In this document: positions 43,817 through 43,871 of the stretch, one piece after another
Layout: every line of letters begins with the position of its first letter
Numbering within the stretch: the stretch's first letter is position 1
DNA from: Candidatus Sulfopaludibacter sp.
GTDB taxonomy: Bacteria; Acidobacteriota; Terriglobia; Bryobacterales; Bryobacteraceae
Reading direction: 5' to 3'
Assembly (NCBI GenBank): GCA_031292755.1
Contig: JARLGM010000041.1
Coordinates: 1 to 43,871 of the forward strand
DNA: 43,871 nt
Notes under the pieces: model-generated
What the model saw: only the letters and a program-made list of their open reading frames with translations
The model's database searches: none
Told to the model about the DNA's origin: nothing
Made by a program: the position numbers and the translations under genes

Positions 43817-43871
43817 GATGAATTCAAGGTTGGTCACGGCCATGCGCTTGGCCTTCAGCAGCAGGTAGCGG
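43787..43871 (-). CDS. C-terminal end of an unidentified protein (continues outside window)
   Basis: A frame open to the right edge encodes 27 residues (RYLLLKAKRMAVTNLEFIAV..., ending VRKAA) before TAA at 43787-43789. It could be the tail of a transposase, given its junction with the receptor fragment, but I do not recognise it. Confidence 0.25.
   Translation of the reverse strand, partial: RYLLLKAKRMAVTNLEFIAVQTVRKAA

Noticed and set aside
1..43871. tRNA/rRNA genes, CRISPR arrays, prophage
   Set aside because: No regularly spaced repeats, integrase/phage genes or recognisable tRNA/rRNA signatures were found by reading.

Overview
The window looks like chromosome (or a metagenome contig) from an Acidobacteriota bacterium, most likely near Candidatus Solibacter/Bryobacteraceae. 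This is inferred from high-GC coding, an ADOP-type orphan permease, a secreted GH99-like/BACON/DUF4214 protein, a paired PQQ dehydrogenase and cytochrome c, several plant-polymer glycoside hydrolases and a group 1h (formerly group 5, high-affinity) [NiFe]-hydrogenase. No rRNA or marker gene is present to fix the taxon.

Layout. 1-2.3 kb: 3' part of an M16 peptidase-like protein and a DUF2239 gene. 2.4-5.1 kb (minus strand): a sugar-phosphate operon, gnd remnant - ROK polyphosphate glucokinase - zwf. 5.1-10.3 kb: a scarred region with a small secreted protein, remnants of nuoB and nuoCD, and a GH2 glycoside hydrolase that lacks its 5' end and has two frameshifts. 10.7-15.1 kb (minus): a GH43 enzyme and a glycyl-radical enzyme with its radical-SAM activase; the active-site pattern fits trans-4-hydroxy-L-proline dehydratase. 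15.2-24.8 kb: a membrane-anchored receiver-like protein, a GH99-like secreted protein, a cytochrome c/PQQ dehydrogenase pair, a DUF438/hemerythrin/PAS protein followed by a decayed DUF1858 gene, a CpaC-type secretin and a divergent response regulator without its phospho-acceptor Asp. 24.9-27.4 kb: an ADOP permease with one frameshift.

27.5-43.5 kb is the hydrogenase island. It starts with a stand-alone second copy of the hydrogenase small subunit that abuts a soluble double-PAS histidine kinase and a NarL/LuxR response regulator; I propose this is an H2- or redox-sensing module built from a group 1h small subunit. Next is a metal-import unit: a sigma70-like promoter, an M-box (ykoK) Mg2+ riboswitch, an NRAMP-family transporter whose metal-site residues resemble the Mg2+ (NRMT) branch, a small membrane protein and an OprB-like porin. 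Then comes the hydrogenase operon proper: hhyS, hhyL, a cysteine-less NifU-like protein, DUF5947, DUF6084, two further hydrogenase-linked unknowns, a maturation endopeptidase, a one-helix membrane protein, a YceI protein, hypC and hypD, mostly joined by ATGA/GTGA overlaps. hypA, hypB, hypE and hypF are absent and must lie elsewhere. The right edge holds a minus-strand fragment resembling a TonB-dependent receptor C-terminus.

Three single-base frameshifts (8393-8395, about 9208, 26501-26503) are each repaired by adding one base to a short C or G run, so sequencing or consensus error is a real possibility. Two homologous genes are cut without any such explanation (gnd, and the nuoCD/GH2 join), which means either deletions or misassembly.
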